Source of the DNA: Dermatophilus congolensis
GTDB lineage: Bacteria > Actinomycetota > Actinomycetes > Actinomycetales > Dermatophilaceae
Reading direction: 5' to 3'
Assembly (NCBI RefSeq): GCF_900187045.1
Contig: NZ_LT906453.1
Location: forward strand, 2,046,001-2,110,000
Length of the DNA: 64,000 nucleotides
Positions 31,787 through 40,495 of the stretch are shown one piece after another. The first letter of the stretch is position 1. The number at the start of each line of letters is the position of its first letter. The position numbers were made by a program, and so were the translations under genes. The notes beneath the pieces were generated by a model. The model was not told the origin of the DNA. It searched no databases and was given only the letters and a program-made list of their open reading frames with translations.

Positions 31787-33211
31787 GTGTTCACCAAACC
31801 CGAGGAAGTCCTCAAATACATCAAGGACGAGCAGATCGAGTTCGTCGACATCCGATTCTGCGATCTGCCGGGCGTGATGCAGCACTTCAACATCCCCGCT
31901 TCCACCGTGGATGAAGATTTCTTCACCGAAGGTCAAGCCTTCGACGGCTCCTCGATTCGTGGTTTTCAGGCCATCCACGAATCCGACATGAAGCTGATCC
32001 CGGACATCAAGTCCGCATATCTGGACCCGTTCCGCACCAACAAAACCCTCATCATGAACTTCTCGATCGTGGATCCGTTCACGGACGAGCCTTACTCCCG
32101 CGACCCGCGTAACATCGCCGCCAAAGCAGAGGCCTATCTGAAGTCCACAGGCATCGCAGACACGGCGTTCTTCGGCGCCGAAGCCGAGTTCTACGTCTTC
32201 GACGACGTGCGTTTTGAAACCAACGAACGCTCCGGCTACTACTTCATCGACTCTAAAGAAGCAGCCTGGAACACTGGCCGCATCGAAGAAGGCGGAAACC
32301 TCGGCTACAAAACGCCGTACAAGGGTGGTTACTTCCCCGTCCCGCCGGTAGACCACTTCGCCGACATGCGTGATGAGATGTCCAAGGTGATGGCGCAGGT
32401 CGGGCTCGACGTGGAGCGGGCACACCACGAGGTCGGCACTGCTGGTCAGCAAGAAATCAACTACAAGTTCAACACCTTGTTGCACTCCGGCGATGACCTC
32501 ATGAAGTTCAAGTACGTCATCAAGAACGTCGCCTGGCAGGGCGGGAAATCCGCGACCTTTATGCCCAAACCGCTGTTTGGTGACAACGGCTCGGGCATGC
32601 ACACCCACCAGAGCCTATGGAAAGACGGCAAACCGCTGTTCTACGACGAGGCTGGCTACGGCGGCCTGTCTGACATCGCCCGCTGGTACATCGGTGGCCT
32701 GCTTGAGCACGCCCCGGCAGTGTTGGCGTTCACCAACCCGACCGTGAACAGCTACCACCGCCTCGTGCCTGGCTATGAAGCACCGGTCAACTTGGTGTAC
32801 TCGGCACGTAACCGCTCGGCGTGCATCCGTATCCCGATCGCTGGGGCTTCCCCGAAAGCCAAACGTATCGAGTTCCGTATCCCGGACCCCTCGGCTAACC
32901 CGTACTTGGCGTTCGCGGCACAGCTCATGGCAGGCCTGGACGGCATCCGTAACCGTATCGAGCCGCCGGAGCCGGTCGACAAGGACCTGTACGAGCTCCC
33001 CCCGGAAGAGCACGCACAGATCAAGCAGGTTCCCGGATCGCTGCCGGAGGTGTTGCAGGCGCTGCGTGAGGACCACGACTTCCTCACCGAAGGTGATGTG
33101 TTCACCGAAGACCTCATCAACACGTGGATCGAGTGGAAGACGAAGAACGAAGTGGACCCGATCCGCTTCCGTCCCCACCCGCACGAGTTCGAGATGTACT
33201 ACGGCATCTGA
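31787..33211 (+). CDS. glnA: Glutamine synthetase type I
   Basis: Dodecameric main ammonium-assimilating enzyme. 474 residues from GTG 31787, which has AGGAGG 5 nt upstream; this is the usual length for actinobacterial GlnA1. Motifs [53 protein letters not shown] and the adenylylation site [10 protein letters not shown] with Tyr402. GlnE, the enzyme that modifies this tyrosine, is encoded 2.5 kb downstream on the other strand. GlnR control is indicated by the upstream box. Confidence 0.98.
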   Translation: MFTKPEEVLKYIKDEQIEFVDIRFCDLPGVMQHFNIPASTVDEDFFTEGQAFDGSSIRGFQAIHESDMKLIPDIKSAYLDPFRTNKTLIMNFSIVDPFTDEPYSRDPRNIAAKAEAYLKSTGIADTAFFGAEAEFYVFDDVRFETNERSGYYFIDSKEAAWNTGRIEEGGNLGYKTPYKGGYFPVPPVDHFADMRDEMSKVMAQVGLDVERAHHEVGTAGQQEINYKFNTLLHSGDDLMKFKYVIKNVAWQGGKSATFMPKPLFGDNGSGMHTHQSLWKDGKPLFYDEAGYGGLSDIARWYIGGLLEHAPAVLAFTNPTVNSYHRLVPGYEAPVNLVYSARNRSACIRIPIAGASPKAKRIEFRIPDPSANPYLAFAAQLMAGLDGIRNRIEPPEPVDKDLYELPPEEHAQIKQVPGSLPEVLQALREDHDFLTEGDVFTEDLINTWIEWKTKNEVDPIRFRPHPHEFEMYYGI

Positions 33212-33239
33212 GGCGTAATTAGCTGAAACACCAGACAAA

Positions 33240-33290
33240 CGTGGTGGGGTTTCCTGAACTAACTGGTTCGGGAAACCCCACCACGTTTTT
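33240..33290. terminator. Terminator between glnA and marR-type gene
   Basis: 20-bp stem (one G-T pair), arms 33240-33259 and 33266-33285, 6-nt loop, then TTTTT on the plus strand. This is the most canonical rho-independent terminator in the window and serves both convergent genes. Confidence 0.93.
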
Positions 33291-33309
33291 GCTGATATAA
33301 GTGCGTGCC

Positions 33310-33852
33310 TTACGCAGCTGGGCCTGGACGGACCTGTCCTTCAGGGTCGACACGTTGAAGGATCTCGTTCGTGATCTCCCCGAAACGGCAAATCTGTTCT
33401 CTGGTAAGTGGGTCCATAAGGAGTTCACGAACCCGTGCAACATGCCCCGGCGCTGCCGCCTGAACTTTCTCGCGACCCAACGGGGTCAGCCGGGCCAGCG
33501 TCGAACGACGATCCGCAGGATCTGTGGCCCGGACAATGAGACCTTCTCTCTCTAGCCGTTTCGCGACATGGCTCAGCCGAGAAAGCGACCCACCAGTGAG
33601 GACCGCCAAGTGACTCATCCGCACCTGAGGTGGCTCTTGTTCACTGAGCATGGCCAACACCATGTACTCAAAGAACCTCAACCCCGAATCGCGCTCCAAC
33701 TGCCCGTCCAGCAGGGTGGGTAATTTAATGAGCAGCCCAGCAAAACCCACCCACGCTTCACGCTCATCACTGTCGAGCCATCGTGGCTCCTGCGGCTCTG
33801 GCACAGCGTTGCCGGCCTCGTGGGTACCACCGCTCTTACAATCCCCTGACAT
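33310..33852 (-). CDS. MarR family transcriptional regulator
   Basis: 180 residues. Winged helix with LAVLTGGSLSRLSHVAKRLE, GLIVRATDPADRRSTLARLT as the DNA-binding helix and wing, flanked by dimerisation helices. Ligand and targets unknown. No Shine-Dalgarno precedes the ATG; TAGACT ends 7 nt upstream, so the mRNA is probably leaderless. It follows the histidine kinase by 59 bp on the same strand but appears to have its own promoter. Confidence 0.88.
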   Translation of the reverse strand: MSGDCKSGGTHEAGNAVPEPQEPRWLDSDEREAWVGFAGLLIKLPTLLDGQLERDSGLRFFEYMVLAMLSEQEPPQVRMSHLAVLTGGSLSRLSHVAKRLEREGLIVRATDPADRRSTLARLTPLGREKVQAAAPGHVARVRELLMDPLTREQICRFGEITNEILQRVDPEGQVRPGPAA

Positions 33853-33859
33853 GTGTTCA

Positions 33860-33865
33860 AGTCTA
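33860..33865 (-). promoter_or_regulatory. -10 element for leaderless marR-type gene
   Basis: Minus-strand TAGACT followed by 7 nt and the ATG at 33852. No SD is present. Confidence 0.45.
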
Positions 33866-33911
33866 CGGCAGTAGTTGAGTGTTTCTCTGAGCTACTTCGC
33901 TGGTACCCAGG

Positions 33912-35042
33912 TCATCTCAACGGAACCCACCAGTGCAGCAGTGTCCCTCCTTCGAGGCGACGATGGGCGATAAACGTCCCCCCATGACTGCGCGCCCGAT
34001 CGGCCAAATTATCCAGACCGCTACGACGCCCACCATCAGTGACCCCTACCCCATCGTCAATAATCACTACCGACACTGCCTCATCATTGACCCGCACAGT
34101 CACCGACCCATCCGTGGCCCGCGCATGCCGCATCATGTTCGCCACCCCCTCACGGGCGACAGCAACAACATCGCTTTTCACCTGCATGGGTATCTGCTCA
34201 ACACGCCCTTCAATCACCAGGGCGGGAGCAAAAGGCCCCGCCGCTGCTGCTTGGCGCACCAAGGATTCCAGCTCCTCTTTCACCTCACCGGCAACAGGGG
34301 TCAAGCTGGCGCCAGCGACCACCTCACGCAGCAACGTGACCGTCTCTTCCATGTCACGCACAGCATCATCGAGGCGGGTTCGGGTCGCGCCGCCAGCGGT
34401 ACGTGCAGCTATCTGCAACGCCATCCCCGAGGCAAACAACCGCTGAATCACGTGATCGTGGATATCGCGCGCAATGCGTTGCCGCTCCCGAGAAACTTCC
34501 TGCTGGGCGTGCGCATACGTACGGCGCCGCTGCTCGCCAGAGGCATCAATGACCCGAGCCACCCAAGCGGCAAACCACGACAACTTCCCAACCTCACCGT
34601 GTGGGGCACCGGTAGACAACGACCACCCGAGCACCAAAAGCCCCACATCACGTACCGCAGTGAACATCGGCAAAACCAGCAGCACCGCCGAGTCCTCAAT
34701 ACCGATACAGCTACGCAAATCCTGCACAAGTTCCCCAGGGCTTTTCCCCTGCGCACCCTGCGGGAAAAGAACCGGATCATGATGACGCAGAATCCGTCCC
34801 CACACACGGCTCCGCAAAACGCCCTCACCGGCAACAACATCCCCACAAGGACTGACCGCCTGCACACGCAGACACTTCCCCTCGCCAGGCAAAGCCACTA
34901 CAGCAAAACCAGCCCCACTAGCCTGCCTGGCCTGCTGCGCCACCGCAGCAAACAACTCCGCTTGCGTGCATCCCTCCAACGCCGCCATCGACAGCATCAG
35001 CAGCGCCTGCACACACGTTTCCCGCTCAGTTAAAGAGGTCAT
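33912..35042 (-). CDS. Sensor histidine kinase (GAF, HisKA_3; DevS-like)
   Basis: 376 residues. One GAF-like domain at about 20-170 with several Cys residues, a HisKA_3 dimerisation segment RERQRIARDIHDHVIQRLFASG holding the phospho-acceptor His, and an HATPase domain with VAREGVANMMRHARA and IIDDGVGV. Mycobacterial DevS/DosT have two GAF domains with a haem; only one is seen here, so haem binding is not implied. ATG 35042 overlaps the end of the response regulator gene by 17 nt. Confidence 0.9.
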   Translation of the reverse strand: MTSLTERETCVQALLMLSMAALEGCTQAELFAAVAQQARQASGAGFAVVALPGEGKCLRVQAVSPCGDVVAGEGVLRSRVWGRILRHHDPVLFPQGAQGKSPGELVQDLRSCIGIEDSAVLLVLPMFTAVRDVGLLVLGWSLSTGAPHGEVGKLSWFAAWVARVIDASGEQRRRTYAHAQQEVSRERQRIARDIHDHVIQRLFASGMALQIAARTAGGATRTRLDDAVRDMEETVTLLREVVAGASLTPVAGEVKEELESLVRQAAAAGPFAPALVIEGRVEQIPMQVKSDVVAVAREGVANMMRHARATDGSVTVRVNDEAVSVVIIDDGVGVTDGGRRSGLDNLADRARSHGGTFIAHRRLEGGTLLHWWVPLR

Positions 35043-35706
35043 CACTGTGCGTTGCGGCAAACACCGCGGCCTGAGTGCGTCTTTTCATTCCCAGCTTGGC
35101 CAGGATCGCCGTGATGTAGTTCTTCACCGTTTTCTCCGCAAGGAACAAATCCTCACCGATCTGCCGGTTCGTCATTCCCTGCGCCACCCGCGCCAGAATG
35201 CGCCGTTCCTGCGCAGTCAAGCTCCGCAGGCGCGGGTCAGAAACATCACTACACCGACCAGCGCTGCGTTGTGCAGCGCTGGTCGGACGGCGGGCATCCA
35301 GCCGTGTCTGTCCCGCGGCGAGCGCCCGCACGTCGGCAAGAAGTTTTTCGCCCCTGACGTCTTTGATGGCGTAGCCGCAGGCCCCAGCGCGCAGCGCTGC
35401 GGTGAGAGCTTCTTCGTCATTGAAAGAGGTGAGGATGAGTGAGCGGATTTTTTCATCATGGGCGCGTACTGCCTGGCACACATCGACACCCGACCCGTCG
35501 GGGAGTCGCATGTCGAGGATGGCAACGTCCGGGTGGGTGAATGGTATGTGCTGTACAGCTTCTGCTACCGAGGAGGCCTCACCGACCACAGTGATGTCTG
35601 GTTCTAGCTCCAGCAGGTCGCGCAGGCCACGGCGCATGATTTCGTGATCATCGAGCAGGAACACGCGGATCGGCCTGGCGGGGGACGCGGCCTGCAGCGT
35701 GGTCAT
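35026..35706 (-). CDS. NarL/DevR-type response regulator
   Basis: 226 residues. Receiver domain at about 14-130 with DDHE, the phospho-acceptor Asp in VAILDMRLPDGSG, and KDVRG; LuxR-type HTH with LTAQERRILARVAQGMTNRQI and LAEKTVKNYITAILAKLGM, very close to DevR/DosR. Its start overlaps the glnE stop (ATGA), so it is translated from the glnE message, and its own 3' end overlaps the kinase gene. Confidence 0.92.
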   Translation of the reverse strand: MTTLQAASPARPIRVFLLDDHEIMRRGLRDLLELEPDITVVGEASSVAEAVQHIPFTHPDVAILDMRLPDGSGVDVCQAVRAHDEKIRSLILTSFNDEEALTAALRAGACGYAIKDVRGEKLLADVRALAAGQTRLDARRPTSAAQRSAGRCSDVSDPRLRSLTAQERRILARVAQGMTNRQIGEDLFLAEKTVKNYITAILAKLGMKRRTQAAVFAATHSDDLFN

Positions 35707-38678
35707 ATCGTCTCCTGTCCGTAAAAGCGGCGTTCCATCACCTCGCGTGAATGACGCGCCAGTCGTAGGTAGTGCTCACCTGTTTCTGACCCAGATCCCG
35801 GCCCCCAACCGAGAATACGGGCCATTGCTTCTGCATCGACGACATGCTCCGGTACCGAATCAGCGGATCTGCCTCGCCACAGCATCACCGCGTCACGCAT
35901 TTGGGAGGCAGTAACCCATGCTTCCTCTAACGCCACGCCCTCGATCTGAGTCAACAATCCCAGATCAACGGCGGCATGTAGAGCTTCTAGGGTGCTGGTG
36001 GTGCGGAGTGTCGGGTGTTGGTTGGCATGCTGGAGCTGGATCAGCTGCACTGTCCATTCCACGTCTGAGAGGCCACCGCGCCCCAGTTTGAAGTGCCGGC
36101 GAGGGTCGGCGCCGCGCGGGAGCCGTTCACCCTCCATGCGGGCCTTGAGTTTGCGGATCTCCCGGACCTGCGCATCGGTCAGTCCACCTTCGGCCCAACG
36201 GTAAGGGTCCACCGCCTGCACAAACTCTTCTCCCAGGTCTTCGGGGCCTGCGATCGGCCGGGCACGCACCATCGCCTGCCGTTCCCAGGCTTGCGCCCAT
36301 CGTTGCATGTAGCTGCTGTACCCGGCGATGGATCTGCTTAATGGGCCGGTTTTACCTTCGGGGCGCAGGTCCATGTCAAACCCTAAGGAAGGGTCTGGGC
36401 CCGGGGCGCTAAGCAAAGAACGCACCTGTTGGACGATCTCTTTTGCAGCTGCTGCGGCGTCTTCGTCGCTGACTTCCTGGCAAGGGCGGTGCACAGCAAG
36501 AACGTCCGCATCCGAAGCGAACCCGCATTCCCGCCCTCCCAAACGGCCCATCCCGATGAAAGCGACCTGCACTGGCAGCTGCCCATGCTCGGCAATATAG
36601 ATCCGTTCAGCGACGTCCAAAGCCGCCTGCACAATCGCTTCATTCAGGTCAGATAGTCCACGCATCGTCTCTTCGGTAGAAGAGGTGTCGATCAGGTCAC
36701 CCAACGCACACCGGAACAATTCTGAACGCCGCACTTTCCGGGCCGCCACCATCGCCTCAGCTGGGTCGTCTTGGCGTTTCATCGCAGCGCGCATCGTGGC
36801 TAACACCGCTTCGCGCGAGCGCGGCAGCACCACGGCATCACCGGAAAGGATTCGTGCTGCGTCGGGGGTTTGTTCCAGCAGAGACACTAAAAACCTGCTG
36901 CGCGCCAACACTCGTGCTAGCCGTTCTGCTGCTTTGCCTTCATCACGCAGCATCCGCAGGTACCAAGTGGTGTGCCCCAAAGATTCACTAATACGACGGA
37001 AAGCAAGTAGCCCGTTGTCTGGGTCGACTTCTTCGGCGAACCAGCCCAGCATCACTGGCAGCAGTGTTCGCTGGATTGCTGCTGTGCGGGAAACCCCGGC
37101 GGTGAGTGCTTCGATGTGCCGTAGCGCTCCGGCGGAATCACTGAACCCCAATGCGGCGAAACGTTCTTTCGCTGCCTCTGGGCGCAGCCTGGCATCTTCG
37201 GGGCGTAGCCGCGCCACCGCAGACAGCAACGGCCGGTAGAACAACAGTTTGTGGATTTGGCGGACTGTGCGTTTGTGTTCTTGCCACACTGCAGTCAGCG
37301 ACTCCGCCGCTGGCGCGGCCAGGCGCAGTCCCCGCCCGATTCGTTGCAGGTCATGTGGCCCCTGCGGCATGAGGTGGGTGCGTTTCATCTTCGCGAACTG
37401 CACCCGGTGCTCCACTGAGCGCAAAAACCGGTATGCCGCATCTAATGCGGCCGCATCTTCACGGGCCACATAGCCCCCGGCGGCGAGCGCCGCTAACGCC
37501 TCCAGCGTGTTACGTGACCTGAGGGATTCATCGGTACGGCCATGTACTAGCTGCAGCAGCTGCACGCTGAACTCGACATCTCGTAACCCACCTGGACCCA
37601 GTTTGAGCTGGCGATCTACCTCTGCTGGTGGGATGTGGCGCTCTACGCGTGCCCGCATGGCTTGCACATCCGTGACGAAGTTTTCACGGCTGGCTGCCTG
37701 CCACACGAACGGTCGAATAGCTTCCTCGTAGGCCTGCCCAAGCTCTGCGTCTCCGGCGACGGCGCGGGCTTTCAGCAGCGCCTGGAACTCCCACGTTTTG
37801 GCCCAGCGTTTGTAGTAGCGCACGTGCGATGCCACGGTCCGTACAAGTGGCCCTTGTTTACCCTCGGGCCGCAGTGCCGGATCCACCTGCCACAATGTTC
37901 CTTCACCTGTGTGGGCTGAGCAGGTCCGCATCACCTCAGCGGCTAGCACTGTGGCTGCTTCAATGCCTTCCTCTTCGGGGACTCCCTCAGCGGGTTCGCC
38001 AACAAAAATCACATCCACATCCGAGATGTAATTAAGCTCCCCTCCCCCACACTTACCCATCGCGATCACCGCTAGCCGGGCCTTGCTGCCCGCCTGGGGG
38101 TGGGTTTCGTGCGCCACGGCTACTGCAGCTTCCAGCGCCGCCCCAGCAAGGTCGGCTAACGCCGCGGCAGTGTGATGGACCGTTGCTTGCGGGTTCGGTG
38201 CGCTCACATCAAGGGCAAGGATGCCTAGCAGCTGCCGCCGATACGCCACCCGCAACGCATCTTGACTACTCAGGTCACCGCGCCCCTGCGGACAGACAGC
38301 TTGGAGAAGGTCACGCACTCGCTCTGAGGCTTCCATGGGGACGGCATCAACCACGGCGCTGATGTGCTCTGGGTGGCGCACCAAGTGATCCCCCAACGCC
38401 GCTGACTCCCCCAGCACCCGCAGTAGCCGATCTCGACCAAGGGACTGTGCCGTCAACAGGTCTTCTAAGCGGTCCCGCCCCACCGCTGCGACCAATCGGA
38501 CCAGAGTTTTTAACGCCAAATCCGGGTCAGCAACCTGGGATATCCCCGTCAGTAACGACCCGCCTGGGGCGCTCCATCCTTCCAGTTCTGCAGCGGTAGC
38601 AAACCGTGCCGCCGTGGCCGTATCTTCAAAACCTGCACGTGCCAACCAGCCCGTCAATGACACCGAACGCGCACCCAT
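35703..38678 (-). CDS. glnE: Bifunctional glutamine synthetase adenylyltransferase / deadenylylase
   Basis: Adds and removes AMP on the GlnA tyrosine. 991 residues with two nucleotidyltransferase halves: GGGELNYISDVDV in the N-terminal half (about 211) and GGRECGFASDADV in the C-terminal half (about 716). Both metal Asp pairs are present, so both activities should work. It starts 1 nt after the glnA2 stop and ends overlapping the response regulator start, giving a glnA2-glnE-RR-HK unit. Confidence 0.97.
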   Translation of the reverse strand: MGARSVSLTGWLARAGFEDTATAARFATAAELEGWSAPGGSLLTGISQVADPDLALKTLVRLVAAVGRDRLEDLLTAQSLGRDRLLRVLGESAALGDHLVRHPEHISAVVDAVPMEASERVRDLLQAVCPQGRGDLSSQDALRVAYRRQLLGILALDVSAPNPQATVHHTAAALADLAGAALEAAVAVAHETHPQAGSKARLAVIAMGKCGGGELNYISDVDVIFVGEPAEGVPEEEGIEAATVLAAEVMRTCSAHTGEGTLWQVDPALRPEGKQGPLVRTVASHVRYYKRWAKTWEFQALLKARAVAGDAELGQAYEEAIRPFVWQAASRENFVTDVQAMRARVERHIPPAEVDRQLKLGPGGLRDVEFSVQLLQLVHGRTDESLRSRNTLEALAALAAGGYVAREDAAALDAAYRFLRSVEHRVQFAKMKRTHLMPQGPHDLQRIGRGLRLAAPAAESLTAVWQEHKRTVRQIHKLLFYRPLLSAVARLRPEDARLRPEAAKERFAALGFSDSAGALRHIEALTAGVSRTAAIQRTLLPVMLGWFAEEVDPDNGLLAFRRISESLGHTTWYLRMLRDEGKAAERLARVLARSRFLVSLLEQTPDAARILSGDAVVLPRSREAVLATMRAAMKRQDDPAEAMVAARKVRRSELFRCALGDLIDTSSTEETMRGLSDLNEAIVQAALDVAERIYIAEHGQLPVQVAFIGMGRLGGRECGFASDADVLAVHRPCQEVSDEDAAAAAKEIVQQVRSLLSAPGPDPSLGFDMDLRPEGKTGPLSRSIAGYSSYMQRWAQAWERQAMVRARPIAGPEDLGEEFVQAVDPYRWAEGGLTDAQVREIRKLKARMEGERLPRGADPRRHFKLGRGGLSDVEWTVQLIQLQHANQHPTLRTTSTLEALHAAVDLGLLTQIEGVALEEAWVTASQMRDAVMLWRGRSADSVPEHVVDAEAMARILGWGPGSGSETGEHYLRLARHSREVMERRFYGQETI

Positions 38679-38679
38679 G

Positions 38680-40017
38680 TCAGCGGTCGGGCAAGAACTG
38701 CTCGAGCTCGAACTTGGTCACCTGTGCTCTATACCGATCCCACTCGTCGTGCTTGTTCCGCAAGAACGCCTCGAAAAGATGCTCTCCCAACACTGCGGCC
38801 ACCAGGTCAGAGCGTTCCATCTCCACGATCGCTTCCTTCAACGACTCCGGCAACGGTTCAAAACCAAGCACCTGGCGTTCCCGATGCGTCAACCGAGAGA
38901 CATCATCTTCTGCCTCGTCAGGCAACGCGTACCCTTCCTCGATGCCTTTAAGCCCCGCCGCGAGGATCACCGCATACGCCAAATACGGGTTCGCCGCTGA
39001 ATCCAGCGTGCGCAACTCGATCCGGGTGCTGGCTTCTTTATCCGGTTTGTACATGGGGACACGGATCATGGCACTGGAGTTGTTATGTCCCCACGAGATA
39101 TACGCTGGCGCCTCCGCCCCGCCCCACAGCCGCTTATACGAGTTCACCCACTGGTTCGTCACCGCACTGATCTCACGGGCATGCTTCAACAGCCCTGCCA
39201 TAAAAGACCGCGCCGTTTTACTCAACTGATACGGCGCCCCCGGCTCATAGAACGCGTTGCGCTCCCCTTCAAACAAACTCAAATGCGTGTGCATCCCTGA
39301 CCCGGGAGCACCAAACATCGGTTTAGGCATAAAAGATGCCAACGCGTTCTGATCGAGCGCGATCTCCTGCACCACAGTCCGGAACGTCATGATGTTGTCG
39401 CACGTGGACAACGCATCCGCGCTACGCAAATCAATCTCGTTCTGCCCTGGACCAGACTCATGATGCGAGAACTCCACCGAGATCCCCATCTGCTCCAAAA
39501 TTTGAATCACCGTGCGCCGGAAATCCTGACCCAACCCATGCGACACGTGATCGAAATACCCGGCACGGTCAACCGGATCCAACGGGTCGCGGGAATTAGC
39601 GGGCTGATTGAACAGATAAAACTCGATCTCCGGGTGCGTGTAGAACGTGAACCCCATATCGGCGGCCTTCTGTAACTGACGCCGCAAAGCAAAACGCGGA
39701 TCGGCGTAACTCTGCGACCCATCCGGCAACAAAATATCCGCGAACAACCGACCCGTACTCGGCGCCTGCCCCCGCCACGGCAAAATCTGGAAGCTACTCG
39801 GATCAGGCTTAACCAACATGTCAGCTTCAGTGATACGCGTGAAGCCCTCGATCGCACTACCGTCGAACCCGATACCCTCCTCGAACGCGGACTCCAACTC
39901 CGCCGGCGCAATAGCCACAGACTTCAACGTCCCCAGCACGTCGGTAAACCACAACCGCACAAAGCGGACATTGCGCTCCTCCACGGAGCGAAGGACGAAC
40001 TCCTCTTGGCGATCCAT
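38680..40017 (-). CDS. glnA2: Glutamine synthetase family protein (GlnA2 type)
   Basis: 445 residues. FDGSAIEGFTRI, EIEFYLF, HHESGPGQNEIDL, MPKPMFGAPGSGMH and RIELRTLD show the GS fold. The tyrosine adenylylation motif of GlnA1 (LYELPPEE) is missing; the corresponding part reads GYALPDEAEDD. Homologues adjacent to glnE in other actinobacteria are poorly active GS or act on polyamines or unknown amines, so the substrate is open. ATG 40017 (MDRQEEFVLR) matches the family N-terminus; ATG 40029 is also possible. Confidence 0.92.
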   Translation of the reverse strand: MDRQEEFVLRSVEERNVRFVRLWFTDVLGTLKSVAIAPAELESAFEEGIGFDGSAIEGFTRITEADMLVKPDPSSFQILPWRGQAPSTGRLFADILLPDGSQSYADPRFALRRQLQKAADMGFTFYTHPEIEFYLFNQPANSRDPLDPVDRAGYFDHVSHGLGQDFRRTVIQILEQMGISVEFSHHESGPGQNEIDLRSADALSTCDNIMTFRTVVQEIALDQNALASFMPKPMFGAPGSGMHTHLSLFEGERNAFYEPGAPYQLSKTARSFMAGLLKHAREISAVTNQWVNSYKRLWGGAEAPAYISWGHNNSSAMIRVPMYKPDKEASTRIELRTLDSAANPYLAYAVILAAGLKGIEEGYALPDEAEDDVSRLTHRERQVLGFEPLPESLKEAIVEMERSDLVAAVLGEHLFEAFLRNKHDEWDRYRAQVTKFELEQFLPDR

Positions 40018-40039
40018 ACCGCCGATCATGCATCATCCC

Positions 40040-40066
40040 GGCGCCGCCTCGCTGGACGACGGCGCC
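40040..40066 (-). terminator. Hairpin between SPOR-like gene and glnA2
   Basis: GGCGCCG (40040-40046) pairs with CGGCGCC (40060-40066), loop 13 nt. Probably a weak terminator or attenuator ahead of glnA2. Confidence 0.45.
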
Positions 40067-40080
40067 TCACACCCAACCAT

Positions 40081-40317
40081 TCACCCCAATAACCCCTCCC
40101 CCGGCTCACGACCCGAGAAACGAGCCTCCTCTTCCTGGCGGCGACGATCCTCCGCATCCCAGGCCGCTGTCCGCTCCCGAGCAGAACGCAACGCACCAGC
40201 AGCAGCCTCCCGCGTCGGATACGGGCCCATCAAATCCCCCTTACGGCTATGCGAAGAATCCTCCTCCACCTGACCAGTAGCGATGTTGAACCAAAACTTC
40301 TGCTCGACCTCAGACAC
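40081..40317 (-). CDS. Small SPOR-like conserved actinobacterial protein
   Basis: 78 residues: KFWFNIATGQVEE at the start, MGPYPTREAAAGALRSARERTAAWDAEDRR in the middle (a SPOR-like pattern) and a charged tail. Found next to glnA genes in many actinobacteria; function unknown. GTG 40317 has GGGAGG 5 nt upstream. Diverges from ppc. Confidence 0.8.
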   Translation of the reverse strand: MSEVEQKFWFNIATGQVEEDSSHSRKGDLMGPYPTREAAAGALRSARERTAAWDAEDRRRQEEEARFSGREPGEGLLG

Positions 40318-40481
40318 ACGAACCTCCCAGGAAGAAAAACCAACACCACAACACATACCCGCACCAACACACCCAGCTCAACCACCAACCCTCAACGCCG
40401 CATCAACAAAACCCGCCCATGCTCATGAAGAGTGTCAACGCTCACCACCCAACCCCCTACGTTCACGACATAACTCATGCG

Positions 40482-40487
40482 TAAACT
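40482..40487 (+). promoter_or_regulatory. -10 element for leaderless ppc
   Basis: TAAACT ends 8 nt before the ppc ATG at 40496 and no SD is present, as expected for a leaderless message. Confidence 0.5.
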
Positions 40488-40495
40488 CGGCAAAC

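Noticed and set aside
40318-40495. GlnR box in the glnA2/ppc divergent region
   Set aside because: No GTnAC/GAAAC half sites with 6-nt spacing were found on either strand.
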